From contig NC_087109.1 of the NCBI RefSeq assembly GCF_963855985.1, forward strand, positions 4,794,001 through 4,858,000: a stretch of 64,000 nt of DNA, given 5' to 3'. Each line of letters starts with the position of its first letter. Positions within the stretch are counted from its first letter, which is position 1. This stretch comes from Ostrinia nubilalis (Eukaryota > Arthropoda > Insecta > Lepidoptera > Crambidae). The notes beneath the pieces are model-generated. The model saw only the letters and a program-made list of their open reading frames with translations. It did not search any database and was not told the DNA's origin. The translations under genes and the position numbers were made by a program. Positions 10,640 through 20,483 of this stretch are shown here, one piece after another.

Positions 10640-10784
10640 AGGTGGACCGACAACCTCATAAAGGTAGCAAGAAGGCGCTGGCTGCAGGTTGCTACCAACC
10701 CTTCAGTATGGAAATCATTGGGGGAAGCCTATGTTCAGCACTGGACGTCCTGTCATCCTGTGGTAGAAATGATGATGATGAATG
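10640..10784 (+). pseudogene. RTE-clade LINE C-terminus with (GAT)n tail
   Basis: In frame from 10640 the sequence reads RWTDNLIKVARRRWLQVATN, then GEAYVQHWTS and a run of Met codons from the ATGATGATGATG tail. This is the conserved C-terminal end of RTE-type reverse transcriptases. These elements truncate at the 5' end and finish in short microsatellites. Only the last 50 or so codons are present. Confidence 0.7.
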
Positions 10785-10848
10785 TCGGATACTTGAGGTA
10801 AAATACAGAAACACGGGTCCAAACGCGACATTTTTTTTGTATGAGTTA

Positions 10849-11023
10849 GAGTAGGCGCACACCGTTGATTTTTAGTTGGCCGATAGTTTAGTCGGGCAGT
10901 TGATCAGTATGGGCATGTATGGGAGTGCGCACACTACGCCGATTCGATTTTGCCGATTCTTCATACAATTTAAAATCGGGCACAACTATCGGCCAACTAA
11001 AAATCAACGGTGTGCGCCTACTC
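10849..11023. mobile_element. PIF/Harbinger-like MITE, 175 bp, TTA target duplication
   Basis: GAGTAGGCGCACACCG at the left is matched by CGGTGTGCGCCTACTC at the right, within exact inverted repeats of about 40 bp. TTA flanks both sides (10846-10848, 11024-11026), the 3-bp duplication typical of PIF/Harbinger. It encodes no protein. Confidence 0.75.
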
Positions 11024-11050
11024 TTAGATACATATGTAATACCTACACTC

Positions 11051-11094
11051 ACGGCTTGACGTTTCGGCTGCTATGCTGCAGCCGTGGTCACAAG
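11051..11094. repeat. Fragment of the GTAAGACACGGG MITE interior
   Basis: ACGGCTTGACGTTTCGGCTG and GCCGTGGTCACAAG are the reverse complement of the centre of the complete MITE at 46626-46763. Confidence 0.5.
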
Positions 11095-11195
11095 CAGACT
11101 GGCGGCTCGCGGCGTCGTCCGTTCGGGCGGGCTTGAAAATTTCAACCCTCATAATTATTGTCATTTGTTACACCACTATAGTTCCAAAATACTGG

Positions 11196-11329
11196 ACTGT
11201 CCTATCGATGACATTGACAGTGGGGCGCCACCGTCAATACCGGCTCGCTGGTTCCGATTTTTGCCATGTTGGAAACCATATAGTTGAACGATGGTAGCGC
11301 CCCCCTGTCATTGAGTTTGGTGGGACAGT
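11196..11329. mobile_element. Imperfect hairpin MITE
   Basis: ACTGTCC and GACAGTGGGGCGCCACC at the left are mirrored by GGTAGCGCCCCCCTGTC and GGACAGT at the right with mismatches. The family is not assigned. Confidence 0.5.
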
Positions 11330-11370
11330 TCAACGTGGGTCATCTATAGTGATGTTACCACTCGAGGTTG

Positions 11371-11398
11371 TTAAGCCAAGAGCGTTGTGGATAAAAAA
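11371..11398 (+). repeat. Retroelement 3' tail (TTGTGGATAAAAAA family)
   Basis: It matches the A-tailed end of the repeat at 40252-40394. Confidence 0.4.
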
Positions 11399-11679
11399 AC
11401 ATTGAAGAACCGCAAGAAAATCCAGCATACAGTAAGCAAATAAGTCGCGCATACATCACGCCGGCTGCGTAAGTAATAAAGTTAATATTACGACATTCAT
11501 CGCGCACAACACGTGTCCTACGGCCGGATGATGGCGGGGACTATTCTGGGACCGCTCGATATTCACCTGTGAAACCTACGCGACAAATAGATATAATACT
11601 CGACACAAAACATAGTTCGCGACGCCACTTCCAGCTTTTGGTTTAAAAACTTCAGATTTGAGTTTGATTCGAGTTCGTT

Positions 11680-11866
11680 CGTTAGTTTCAGCCAAATGAC
11701 GTCCACTGCTGGCTTTCTATAACGACCGGTCCTGCGCTGCCCGCATCCGTGTCCTTCACCAGATCGTCGGTCCACTTATTTGGAGGCCTGCCTACGCTAC
11801 GGAAGACGTCCGGCCCGTGGTTGCCACTCGAGAACTTTTCTGCCCCAACGGCCATCAGTTCTACGA
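11680..11866 (-). pseudogene. RTE-type LINE C-terminal fragment, second subfamily
   Basis: The minus strand encodes pieces of the RTE C-terminus: VGRPPNKWTDDLVK, then QQWTSFG after a small deletion. The plus-strand words GCCAAATGACGTCCACTGCTGG and CGTCGGTCCAC-type mark this subfamily, seen also at 13196, 27655, 36071, 46247 and 48163. Confidence 0.65.
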
Positions 11867-12423
11867 TTGATTCGAGTATTTCCCCTCAATTTGTGTTTTG
11901 TGTATTATTGGACACAATTTCAAATGATAATAAGATTTAAGTGTAAATAACTGTAATTTCACACATTAGTTTCCTAAAATTAAAAATGTTGTAAAGAAAT
12001 GCAATATTATATTTCAAAATAAGAGATTCTTTAAAGAGAAAGCTGTTTTTGATAAAATCTAAGCACAAGATAGATATGAAGTACCTAAATACTATCCAGA
12101 GAATAAATCTTCTTGCAATGTTGCGACCGTATCTTGATACCGCTTACAGAGACGTCGGTACAAGGGTTTAAAGAAAACGAAATATAAAAAAGTCGAGTGA
12201 CTCCATAATACAGCCCTGCAGTAATACCGCGCGGCGGGGACCACCGTAAGTAATTTATTGCTTACGTTGCTTGCTTATTACATTCCTTGTTATGAAATAT
12301 TAAATTAAAGTGCTTTTAGTGTGCCAACATTGTTTTTGAACTACGAGGGATGGTGTGTGACATGGGATCTATTAAGTAGTTACTTAAACAAAATCATACA
12401 TATACTTAAGCACTGAAAATAAT
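11867..12423. other. No gene recognised
   Basis: AT-rich sequence without repeat ends I can name and with only short frames. Confidence 0.45.
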
Positions 12424-12535
12424 CCGGGCCTTTTCAAGGCGCGATAGGTACTTAGGTATAGGGCAGATATGTACCATCCTAGACTGCATCTCTCTTAACA
12501 CCAGGTGCGAATGTGGTCAAATACCTGCCTTGTCA
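12424..12535 (+). repeat. Retroelement 3' end (CCTAGACTGCATCT family)
   Basis: It begins CCGGGCCTTTTCAAGGC and contains the family core, as at 881-1009. The A tail is lost. Confidence 0.55.
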
Positions 12536-12574
12536 TGTTCTCTATAAGTAAGACGTTATCTATATGTAAGACTT

Positions 12575-12703
12575 TGGTAGGACACCGTCAGGTTTAAGTG
12601 AGTAGGCCCTGCCCATCTGGCAGGGAGAGCCTCATATAACCCACTGGTCCTCCTGGGCCAGTGGGTATGGAATTTCATGCATTTCCTGACGAAAAAAAAA
12701 AGT
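12575..12703 (+). repeat. A-tailed retroelement 3' end with hairpins
   Basis: GCCCATCTGGCAGGGAGAGC and a hairpin (CCCACTGG with CCAGTGGG) are followed by TTTCCTGACG and ten A residues. The layout fits a non-LTR 3' UTR. Only one copy is seen in the window. Confidence 0.45.
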
Positions 12704-13130
12704 GATTTGTGCACTGGGTGTTGTCTATAACAACTTATACAAACTCTATCACCCCATAGCGGTCTACAGCTGGACGTAATCCTCCACCCAAAGGACCATT
12801 GTAATTCCATACCAACATTCAAAATTGTTTGTAACATTGTGTAACATATACATATAGATGTAACACTCTTTTAAGGAATGATAAACGTCTTTAAAGAACC
12901 ATTTTGCTTGATGTTAACACAATTTATCACGCCCCCAACCAGCTCTCCATTTGCTGTATCGGCCATTTATAAACAACGAGAGCCACGAGAGCTAGTTGTT
13001 GTCGATAAGGCGTAGAAAATTGCGTCTTGTCGCGAAATATTACGAGTATTTTCAAAGTGAGGAAATGCAGCTGAGAAAGAGTAGGTACAGAGGAAAAGGA
13101 AGGGAGAACAGATATTTTCTAGATAACAAT
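12704..13130. other. No gene recognised
   Basis: Sequence of mixed composition with no recognised coding or repeat feature. Confidence 0.45.
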
Positions 13131-13331
13131 TTCAGCCATAGGACGTCCACAGCTGAACATAAGCCTCCCCCCATGATTTCCAGATTATTTAGATTTTCGT
13201 TCGTTCGTGCGTTTCAGCCAAATGACATCCACTGCTGGACAAAGGCCTTCCCCATTTCCATAAAGAACGGTCCTGCGCTGTTCGAATCCAGGTTCTTCCA
13301 GCGACCTTCACGAGATCGTCGGTCCACCTAA
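13131..13331 (-). pseudogene. Two adjacent RTE 3' fragments of different subfamilies
   Basis: 13131-13182 carries the GGACGTCCAC..CTGAACATAAGCC type and 13196-13331 the GCCAAATGACATCCACTGC type. Both are in the same orientation, with their 3' ends to the left. They are two separate insertions, or one landed in the other. Confidence 0.55.
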
Positions 13332-14016
13332 TGATTAGATTTAACTTTACTAAATACTATAATGCCAAAGTATTTATATCTATGTGTATGTCTATATTGT
13401 CTATGTCTCACACTGAACAAATTTCTATGAAAGTATTAGGTAGGACTTAAGTGAAGAACATAATCTAGATTTTGTGTAGCGCGATCAATGTTTTTTCGTT
13501 TTTTTTACACACATGCATATTTTGGGATCTTGGTGACAGTTTTTTTCAACATTTATTAGTAGGTAATGTGCACTAATAAGTAGGGAATCTTTTAAGTTAC
13601 TAGGTAAGTAAGTTTTGTGTGCCCTATATTGAATCCAGGCCGAAAGAGTAAACTCAACAACGTAAAACTCGTGTAACCTCGAGTCACTTTATTGCTTGTG
13701 TGCTGACATTAGCCTAGATGATCAGAATAATAGATAGATTTAATTCTGAATGTCCTATAATCCTATATAGACTATACCATGGCCCAGTTTCCCCTGTTGA
13801 CGAATAAGAACAGCAATAGTAAATACTGTCCGCTTACTTTATGGGGTACCAGATAAGGAATAATGGCTGACCCTTCGCACAGGGTAATCTTAGCTTTGAT
13901 ACATAAGTATGTTTAGACGTTGTGAATGGAGGAATAAGTGGTCAACATCGTACTGAGGATTATATTTATGTCGTAGTTTCGCCAAAAAGGACGTATTTAG
14001 ATGGATTAGTCAGGAA
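13332..14016. other. No gene recognised
   Basis: A piece near 13360-13400 (ACTATAATGCCAAAGTATTT) resembles the 5' region of the Helitron families and may be a remnant. Otherwise unremarkable. Confidence 0.4.
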
Positions 14017-14338
14017 TCCCAACTATATATAATATATAATATATAATATATATAATATATATAATATATATAATATATAATTATATAATAATATTATAAA
14101 TGCGAAAGTAACTCTGTCTGTCTGTCTGTCTGTCTATCTGTCTGTCTGTCTGTCTGTTACGCTTTCCCGCTTAAACCTCGCAACCGATTTTGATGAAATT
14201 TGGCGTAGAGATAGTTTGAGTCCCGGGAAAGAACATAGGATAGTTTTTATCCCAGTTTTTGAAACAGGGACGCGCGCGATAAAGTTTTTCTGTGACAGAC
14301 AAAATTCCACGCGGGCGAAGCCGCGGGCGGAAAGCTAG
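14017..14338 (+). mobile_element. Helitron family A with expanded AT microsatellite in its 5' end
   Basis: The 5' end TCCCAACTA is followed by about 70 bp of TATATAA repeats (14024-14090) where other copies have only TAATATTATAAA. Then come the CTGT repeat, the family core, the 3' hairpin (GCGGGCGAAGCCGCGGGC) and CTAG. Helitrons insert without target duplication and end in CTRR. Confidence 0.7.
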
Positions 14339-14502
14339 TACAAAATAAAAATAGTCTGTTAATAAGCATTATCTACTTAATATTATGTTTTCTGAATATG
14401 AGGGTATTGGTCAGATTCGCAAAAAGATGGATTTTGTTGGATTTAGTAGGTACAGGCAACAGACAAGTATTTTTTTAGTGTAGGTATTAAAATCTATACT
14501 AG

Positions 14503-14758
14503 TCCCAACTATATCCCAACTTCCCAACTAATATTATAAATGCGAAAGTAACTCTGTCTGTCTGTCTGTCTGTCTGTTACGCTTTCCCGCTTAAACCTCG
14601 CAACCGATTTTGATGAAATTTGGCATAGAGATAGTTCGAGTCCCGGGAAAGAACATAGGATAGTTTTTATCCCGGTTTTTGAAACAGGGACGCGCGCGAT
14701 AAAGTTTATCTGTGACAGACAAAATTCCACGCGGGCGAAGCCGCGGGCGGAAAGCTAG
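14503..14758 (+). mobile_element. Helitron family A with repeated 5' terminus
   Basis: The 5' terminus TCCCAACT occurs three times in a row (from 14503, 14514 and 14522) before AATATTATAAATGCG. The body, 3' hairpin and CTAG are intact and nearly identical to the copy at 14017-14338. Confidence 0.7.
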
Positions 14759-14770
14759 TAATATTATAAA

Positions 14771-16143
14771 TTTATTTTTTATTTATTTTATTTGGTGCAC
14801 AAAACAGGGATACAACCATAACATACAAAGCTTTTAAAGCAGGCTATACAGTAAAACTTGTTGCAGCTCCAATAAAAAGTGCACACAACATACAATGCTA
14901 TTCGAGTTAACAATAATTATACATAATACGTAAATTATAAAAATAATTATTTAATGTTAATTAATAATGGAAACAAGTTATTAATAAATATAATGAAATT
15001 TAAATGAAATAAAGATGAGAGAGGAATTATTTAAGTAACAATTCATTAACAGCTTTTTTGAATTTGTTTAGGGTAAGGCTGTAGATGTCAGGCACCTCCT
15101 CTATATCGGGTGTGAGCTTGTTAAAGTCTCGGCAGATTCTATGCATGGCGCTGTGAGAGGACGCGTTACTGGTACATAGTGGCACTTCGAATGTTCGGGG
15201 GACTCTAAGGGAACGTTTTGGTATTTTAATTTGGACTCGAGACAAGGTCGCTGTAGAAACCGACCCATTGAGGATCTTGAATAAGCAGAATATTCCATGA
15301 GCTTTGCGACGCGTCTCGAGGTTGACCAGTTTAAAATGATCCAGTCGATCGCTATAGGTAAGTAGTTTGCCCTTATATCCATGTCTGTACGTTAATACCC
15401 TGAGAAAACGCCTCTGTATTGCCTCTATCCTATCTATGTGCGTTTGGTACTGAGGTGACCAGATAATGGACGCATACTCAAGGCGACTTAGTAACAGAGA
15501 ACGAAACAAGCAGACCGCGCTTTTGTGCGACTTGAATTCCCTAGACATGCGACATATGAAACCCAGTAGTTGATTGCACTTTCTGCATAACGCATCATAA
15601 TGGTCCCTGAAGCTCAGTTCCGAGTCGAAGATAACGCCGAGGTCCCGGACCGATTGCTTCCGCTCTAGAGGGACGCCCTTGACACTATACTGGAAAATCA
15701 GAGGACTTTTAGTGCGCGTGAAGGTCAGCACCGAACACTTCCCGACATTCAGTGACATACCGTTTTGACCGCACCATTCCTGTAATATGTCCAGGTCCAG
15801 TTGTAAGATCTGGCAATCTTGTAAAGTGGATACCTGTGCATAAATCTTTAAGTCATCAGCGTAAAGCAACTTGAGATTTTTAAGTCTCGGAACCAAGTCA
15901 TTGATGTACAAGATGAAAAATAAAGGACCCAAGTGTGATCCTTGTGGAACCCCAGACGTAATCGGGACCGGTTGCGAGTGGTAACCCTTTAAAGCAACAA
16001 GTTGGCTACGGTTTGATAAGTAGGACCTTAACCAGCGGAGAAGACAACCATGTATGCCCATGAACTCCAGCTTGTGAAATAGCACCCTGTGGCTGACTCT
16101 ATCGAACGCCTTTTGAAAATCTGATGAATTTGATGATCTGATG
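14771..16143 (-). mobile_element. 5'-truncated CR1/Jockey-group LINE inserted in a Helitron
   Basis: The minus-strand element carries the RT frame at 15027-16121 and a 3' UTR of about 250 bp that ends in an AT-rich ATAAATAAAAAATAAA stretch. On the left it follows TAATATTATAAA (14759-14770), the start of Helitron family A. On the right AAATGCGAAAG resumes the same Helitron. So it interrupts a Helitron copy, and the 5' truncation is at about 16122. Confidence 0.7.
15027..16121 (-). CDS. CR1/Jockey-group reverse transcriptase, C-terminal two thirds, partial
   Basis: The frame reads DFQKAFDRVSHR (16121 down) into a 352-codon open frame starting with GTG at 16085, so that GTG is not a real start. 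Counting from it, GVPQGSHLGPL (45-55) and YADD (75-78) are the RT template-binding and catalytic motifs. SVRDLGVIFDS and RLEYASIIWSP are typical of the CR1/Jockey thumb region. The C-terminus extends about 275 residues beyond YADD without an obvious RNase H. The frame is intact to its TAA at 15027. The N-terminal ORF parts, including the AP endonuclease, were lost by 5' truncation. Confidence 0.82.
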   Translation of the reverse strand, partial: DFQKAFDRVSHRVLFHKLEFMGIHGCLLRWLRSYLSNRSQLVALKGYHSQPVPITSGVPQGSHLGPLFFILYINDLVPRLKNLKLLYADDLKIYAQVSTLQDCQILQLDLDILQEWCGQNGMSLNVGKCSVLTFTRTKSPLIFQYSVKGVPLERKQSVRDLGVIFDSELSFRDHYDALCRKCNQLLGFICRMSREFKSHKSAVCLFRSLLLSRLEYASIIWSPQYQTHIDRIEAIQRRFLRVLTYRHGYKGKLLTYSDRLDHFKLVNLETRRKAHGIFCLFKILNGSVSTATLSRVQIKIPKRSLRVPRTFEVPLCTSNASSHSAMHRICRDFNKLTPDIEEVPDIYSLTLNKFKKAVNELLLK

Positions 16144-16353
16144 AAATGCGAAAGTAACTCTATCTATCTGTCTGTCTTTCACGCCTAAACTACTGAACCG
16201 ATTTTGATGAAATTTGGCATAGAGATAGTTTGAGTCCCGGGAAAGGACATAGGATAGTTTTTATCCCAGTTTTTGAAACAAGGATGAGCCCGATAAAGTT
16301 TTTCTGTGACAGACCAAAATTCCACTTGGGCGAAACCGCGGGCGGAAAGCTAG
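16144..16353 (+). mobile_element. Helitron family A, body and 3' end
   Basis: It runs from AAATGCGAAAG to GGCGGAAAGCTAG and has a slightly diverged 3' hairpin. Its 5' tip (14759-14770) lies on the other side of the LINE. With the two preceding copies it formed a head-to-tail array. Confidence 0.68.
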
Positions 16354-16656
16354 TATTACCTACATAAATTATACTTTCATGAGTTTGGTACGTGTTACGT
16401 GCTGCCGAAATAAATAAATTTTCAACGCATGGTCAAATAGTTTTTTTTAGATCTTATTGCAAGTTATACAATTTCCGGGATCAATGGTTTTAGGAAAAAT
16501 AAACTATTTATTTTGCATGTTAAAAGTGTCGATCGAATGTTTCAGGAAAACCAAACATAAATTAATTTTTTGTTAACCATTATTTCCGCGAAATAAAATA
16601 CGAATTACGAATTCGAACAAATGCGACCATGCAAGCGGGCTTTACATTATTTTTTA

Positions 16657-16868
16657 TCTAAATTTAATATAACTCAAAAGTGACTGACTGACTGACTGAC
16701 ATAGTGATCTATTAACGCACAGCCCAAACCACTGGACGGATCAGGCTGAAATTTGGCATCCAGGTAGATGTTATGACGTAGGCATCCGCTAAGAAAGGAT
16801 TTTACAAAACTTCACCCCTAAGGGGGTAAAACGGGATCCACGCGTACGAAGTCGCGGGCGGCCGCTGG
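16657..16868 (+). mobile_element. Helitron family B
   Basis: The 5' part TCTAAATTTAATAT, the (GACT)n run and the 3' end GTCGCGGGCGGCCGCTGG match the copy at 32360-32562. The terminal CTAG has become CTGG. Confidence 0.65.
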
Positions 16869-18155
16869 TTTTTATAATATTAACGCAATTTTTAAAAACC
16901 ATTACCAAATAAAGTTACAATTCAACCGTAAAGAGCCATTTCAATAAAACATTTCATCGTTCCCGTACTTGTGAGAGAGAGACGCTGTATGTGGTCAGCC
17001 TATGCGAGAGCGAGACGCAGAATATAAATAATTCATAGGCTGCGATTTATCGCATAAGCGCTGTCATCTACTGGGGCGTGCAGACGAGCGATTTGCGGGG
17101 TGGAACGTATCAGTACCTAACTAAAACTAGTAAATATTATTTTATCTGTACCTAAACAAAGCAAATCGTCTGCCATTGACTGTGTTTTCATACACTGCTT
17201 CCTCTCAGGGATCTGAAAGAGATGTGTAAAAGCGCTTTTCAAAAGCCTAATTGCAATAAGTAAATGACGTTTTATAACTTTTGTTGTTATACGTTAAAAG
17301 CATACGACACAACCACAAATCGCTTTAGTTTCGTTGACGTATCATGTCATGTTATGTAATGTTAAGATCAGAGTTGGAATAGGCCTTCAAGACTCGATCT
17401 TAAACTCAAGCATAAATTGGGCTGTGATTGGTTGGATTTAATTATTTAGTAAGACCAATCACAGGTATTATTGAAGTAGAGTCATAATGACTTTCATAAT
17501 ATGGATCAAAAAAGCACTTGCTATAAAAAAAGTCGCAGAAGTTTGCGATTAATCGCACTCCCCAGTCGCCCGTCTGCCACATCCACACACTTCAGGCTGT
17601 GACGCTAACAGATCTTTTATTCAATGTCCGTGTAACGAGTTTTTACACTGGGGATTTGTTGTTTTTGTTCACAGTAGCGTTTCTGCGGCATTCGTATACA
17701 ATTAATTTTGTACTTTTGTATATTACTTGAATTTTAATCAAGTTAAACCATTGATATTACTTTCTATCTGTATACACTGTATACACGTAGTCGTGTTAGT
17801 TATACCATTTTAACTCAAGAGATTGGTCAGATTTTTATGAAATTTGGCGTGGAGGTAGCTGACACCCTGGATTTTTACCCGAATTACTAAAAAGAGGGCA
17901 ATATTTTTAGAGTGTCTAAATAACTGCGGGTAGTCCGCGACTTACTACCATCTCAATGTCAGCAATCAGTGTATTTAGACCGCACGACAAGTAGCTTGCT
18001 ATAGAAATGCATAGTCTCATTTGACGTCGACTGTACGTACACACGTGTTGTATGAATTCAATTCAAATCTAGAACTAAATTGAATGAAACGATGTTTAAT
18101 GTAGACGTTCATTTGTTTACATGTCAGCGAATTCAGCGATGCTTGTTTGTCAAGT
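16869..18155. other. No gene recognised; one Helitron-like remnant
   Basis: 17806-17890 (ATGAAATTTGGCGTGGAGGT, GACACCCTGGATTTTTACCC) resembles the core of Helitron-type repeats, without ends. The rest holds no recognisable feature. Confidence 0.4.
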
Positions 18156-18445
18156 CAGCGATTCTCAAACTGGTCATATGAACCCCCAGAGGTCGATTGC
18201 AATTTCCAAGGGGTCTTTAAGGGACTATTCCCACTTCTCGTTCCCACCGCTGCAACTCCTGTGAAGCCAGCGTCTACAGCTTGACCGCCAATAAAAACCC
18301 AACCAGTGAAGGTCAAGTTAGTCCCGGGGGAAGTTAAATCATAAACTGTCATTACCAAAGGGTCTTTGCAAAGTAAAAAGTAACCTAATTAGGGGTCCTT
18401 GAGATGGAATGGGGTAATTAATTGAGAATTTGAGAGTCCTTGAGT
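18156..18445. mobile_element. hAT-like remnant interrupted by a dispersed repeat
   Basis: CAGCGATTCTCAAACTGG is a typical hAT left end. A weak counterpart lies near 18430-18445. Between them, 18222-18349 is a minus-strand copy of the repeat whose core is CTACACAGGAG. Boundaries are soft. Confidence 0.4.
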
Positions 18446-18540
18446 TTGGGGTCAGTATTCCACGTGGAGTTTAACATATTCTTTGATATTATCTGAACGT
18501 GTATTTTTTTATCATATTAAGACAAAAAGTGAACGAAATT

Positions 18541-18584
18541 TATTTATTTTATTTATTTATTTATTTACACACACACACACACAT
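18541..18584. repeat. (TTTA)n and (CA)n microsatellite
   Basis: TATTTATT repeats run directly into a CA tract of nine units. Confidence 0.85.
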
Positions 18585-19309
18585 TTACTATTGTTACAGG
18601 CTAAATTCAATCAGAACACGTCGGATTTTTTTGGCAAACAGCACCTATCATAAATACAAGAGATGCCAAAGTTTAGCTTGGTACAATAAATATTGTATCC
18701 GCATTTTCAGCAGAATATAAACAACCCTCTTTCTCAGTGAATAACGTATTGACAAATATCTTGTCAGGGCAAAATTATGCGGGCCATGAATTAACAAATT
18801 CGTTTCCTTCAACATCCTAGATTTGGGACGGGAATCGGTCGGAAAATCATAAATATTAGCTGCGGAACCCGCTTTGCATAATCCCCACGCTACATCACGG
18901 GACTAGTATGGCTAGGGTTGACACTTTTGGCCTATGGAAGCGAAAGAATCCATTAACATGACTGGTCATTTAGTATCTGCTGCAGGAGCACGAATTGGAG
19001 GATTTAACATACATCAAGACATTTAGGTTCCACTGACTACTGGAGAATGCCCCTCTTTAATTTACCACAAGGCAAATTGAGTATTTTCTATCCGATGTTC
19101 ATAAATAGGTATTTATTTACCCCTTATTCATCTTTACGACGTACTCAGGAAGGGTGGGAGTGGTCCTATTCTAATCTACCACGTTTTGGACTGGAAGTAA
19201 GTCAATCCTTAACTTCGAGATTATTTCATATTCTTCAGAGGGTGCAGTGACAATACAACTTTTCTTAGAGACGCGTTTACGCGTTTAAAAGCCCGATAAC
19301 TTTTATCGG
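18585..19309. other. No gene recognised
   Basis: Short open frames only, with no recognised motifs. Confidence 0.4.
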
Positions 19310-19572
19310 CGCTCTAGCTAGATCCTGGCTACACAGGAGAGAGAACGAGAGGTGGGAAAATCCTCCAGGATAGGCAGCAGTGGGAAAGTGGTAGGCTTTA
19401 TTGAAAAAGAGGCTGACAAAGGTGACTGAGTTTCTTCCGCCACTTCTTCTCAGCACCAGCCCATATATTGTCCCGAAGTGGTGGTAGGGCAAGCTATATT
19501 TGGGACAATATATGTGTATAAGTGCCCTGGAAAGGGCCTATGTACTGAATATACTATTTGAATTTGAATTTG
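19310..19572 (+). repeat. Composite dispersed repeat (CTACACAGGAG plus CTTCTCAGCAC families)
   Basis: GATCCTGGCTACACAGGAG is followed about 80 bp later by TGACTGAGTTTCTTCCGCC and TATTGTCCCGAAG, ending near GAATTTGAATTTG. The same order occurs at 26230-26646, so the two parts may be one retroelement 3' region. Confidence 0.5.
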
Positions 19573-20255
19573 AAAAGGTGGGAATATCCTCAACTTTTAA
19601 CATCGGCAACCCTAACAAGCCCTCTCCAGTGACGCGCGGATTCGCAAAGATATAAATGACGGGATATTCCCGGTTCATTTTGAAGGGTTTTCAGGAAAAA
19701 GCCCGGGTTACTATAGTCGCCATAATTAATCGTTCAGCACTGTGTCAGTGGAAACTCCAATGAATGATGGTTCAGAAAAATTAATTTGAAGAAAAATTCT
19801 GAAGAAATCTACCCTCAACGCCGTTTCTTCTCCAGTTTTAATTCGATTCAGTAAACTGCAATTTTAAGTAGAGGTAATTAACAATTAAAAATCCTTGGGC
19901 TTTGTACACTGCGACTTTTATTCCCAAAAGCAAAGCTTTCTCTTTGAGTACCTATCAGACAGCGGATACAAGTAAATTAAAATACCTAGCTATTTTTTGA
20001 TAGAATGTCCATTCTACTTGCAAAACATTTACACCTATTGCTTAATTTATGACACGATACCAAAATTAATAATTTCAAGAAAAATAAAATTGGAACAGCA
20101 TAATTCAGGCGGATTAATTCATAATTCCTAGAATTCTCTTCCAGAAAACCTAGCGAAAGACATGCTCGTAATTGGAGGTAATTTGAAATAATAAGATGTG
20201 AAGGTTTTGGATGAAATGTAGATATTTCCCTCAATATTAAAATTATCAACAAATA
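19573..20255. other. No gene recognised
   Basis: AT-rich sequence without feature ends I can support. Confidence 0.4.
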
Positions 20256-20483
20256 TCTACACTAATATTATAAAGAGGAAAACTTTGTTTGATTGTTTGT
20301 TTGGTTGTAATGAATAGGCTCAAAAACTACTGGACCGTTTTTAAAAAATATTTCACCATTCGAAAGCATCATTATCCACGAGTAACATAGGCTAAATTTT
20401 ATTTTGGAAAAAAAATAGGGTTCCGTAAAATACCTATGTAAATAATGTTGTCTACGCGCGCGAAGCCGCGGGCGGAAAGCTAT
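20256..20483 (+). mobile_element. Non-autonomous Helitron, family C
   Basis: It starts TCTACACTAATATTATAAAG and ends GCGCGAAGCCGCGGGCGG then AAAGCTA. The last base of CTAG is changed. The interior (CTCAAAAACTACTGGACCG) differs from families A and B. Confidence 0.65.

Noticed and set aside
14509..14730. Small proteins with MEFCLSQ starts (also at 5529 and 35098)
   Set aside because: The same peptide recurs because it is the translation of the Helitron family A repeat, which is non-coding.
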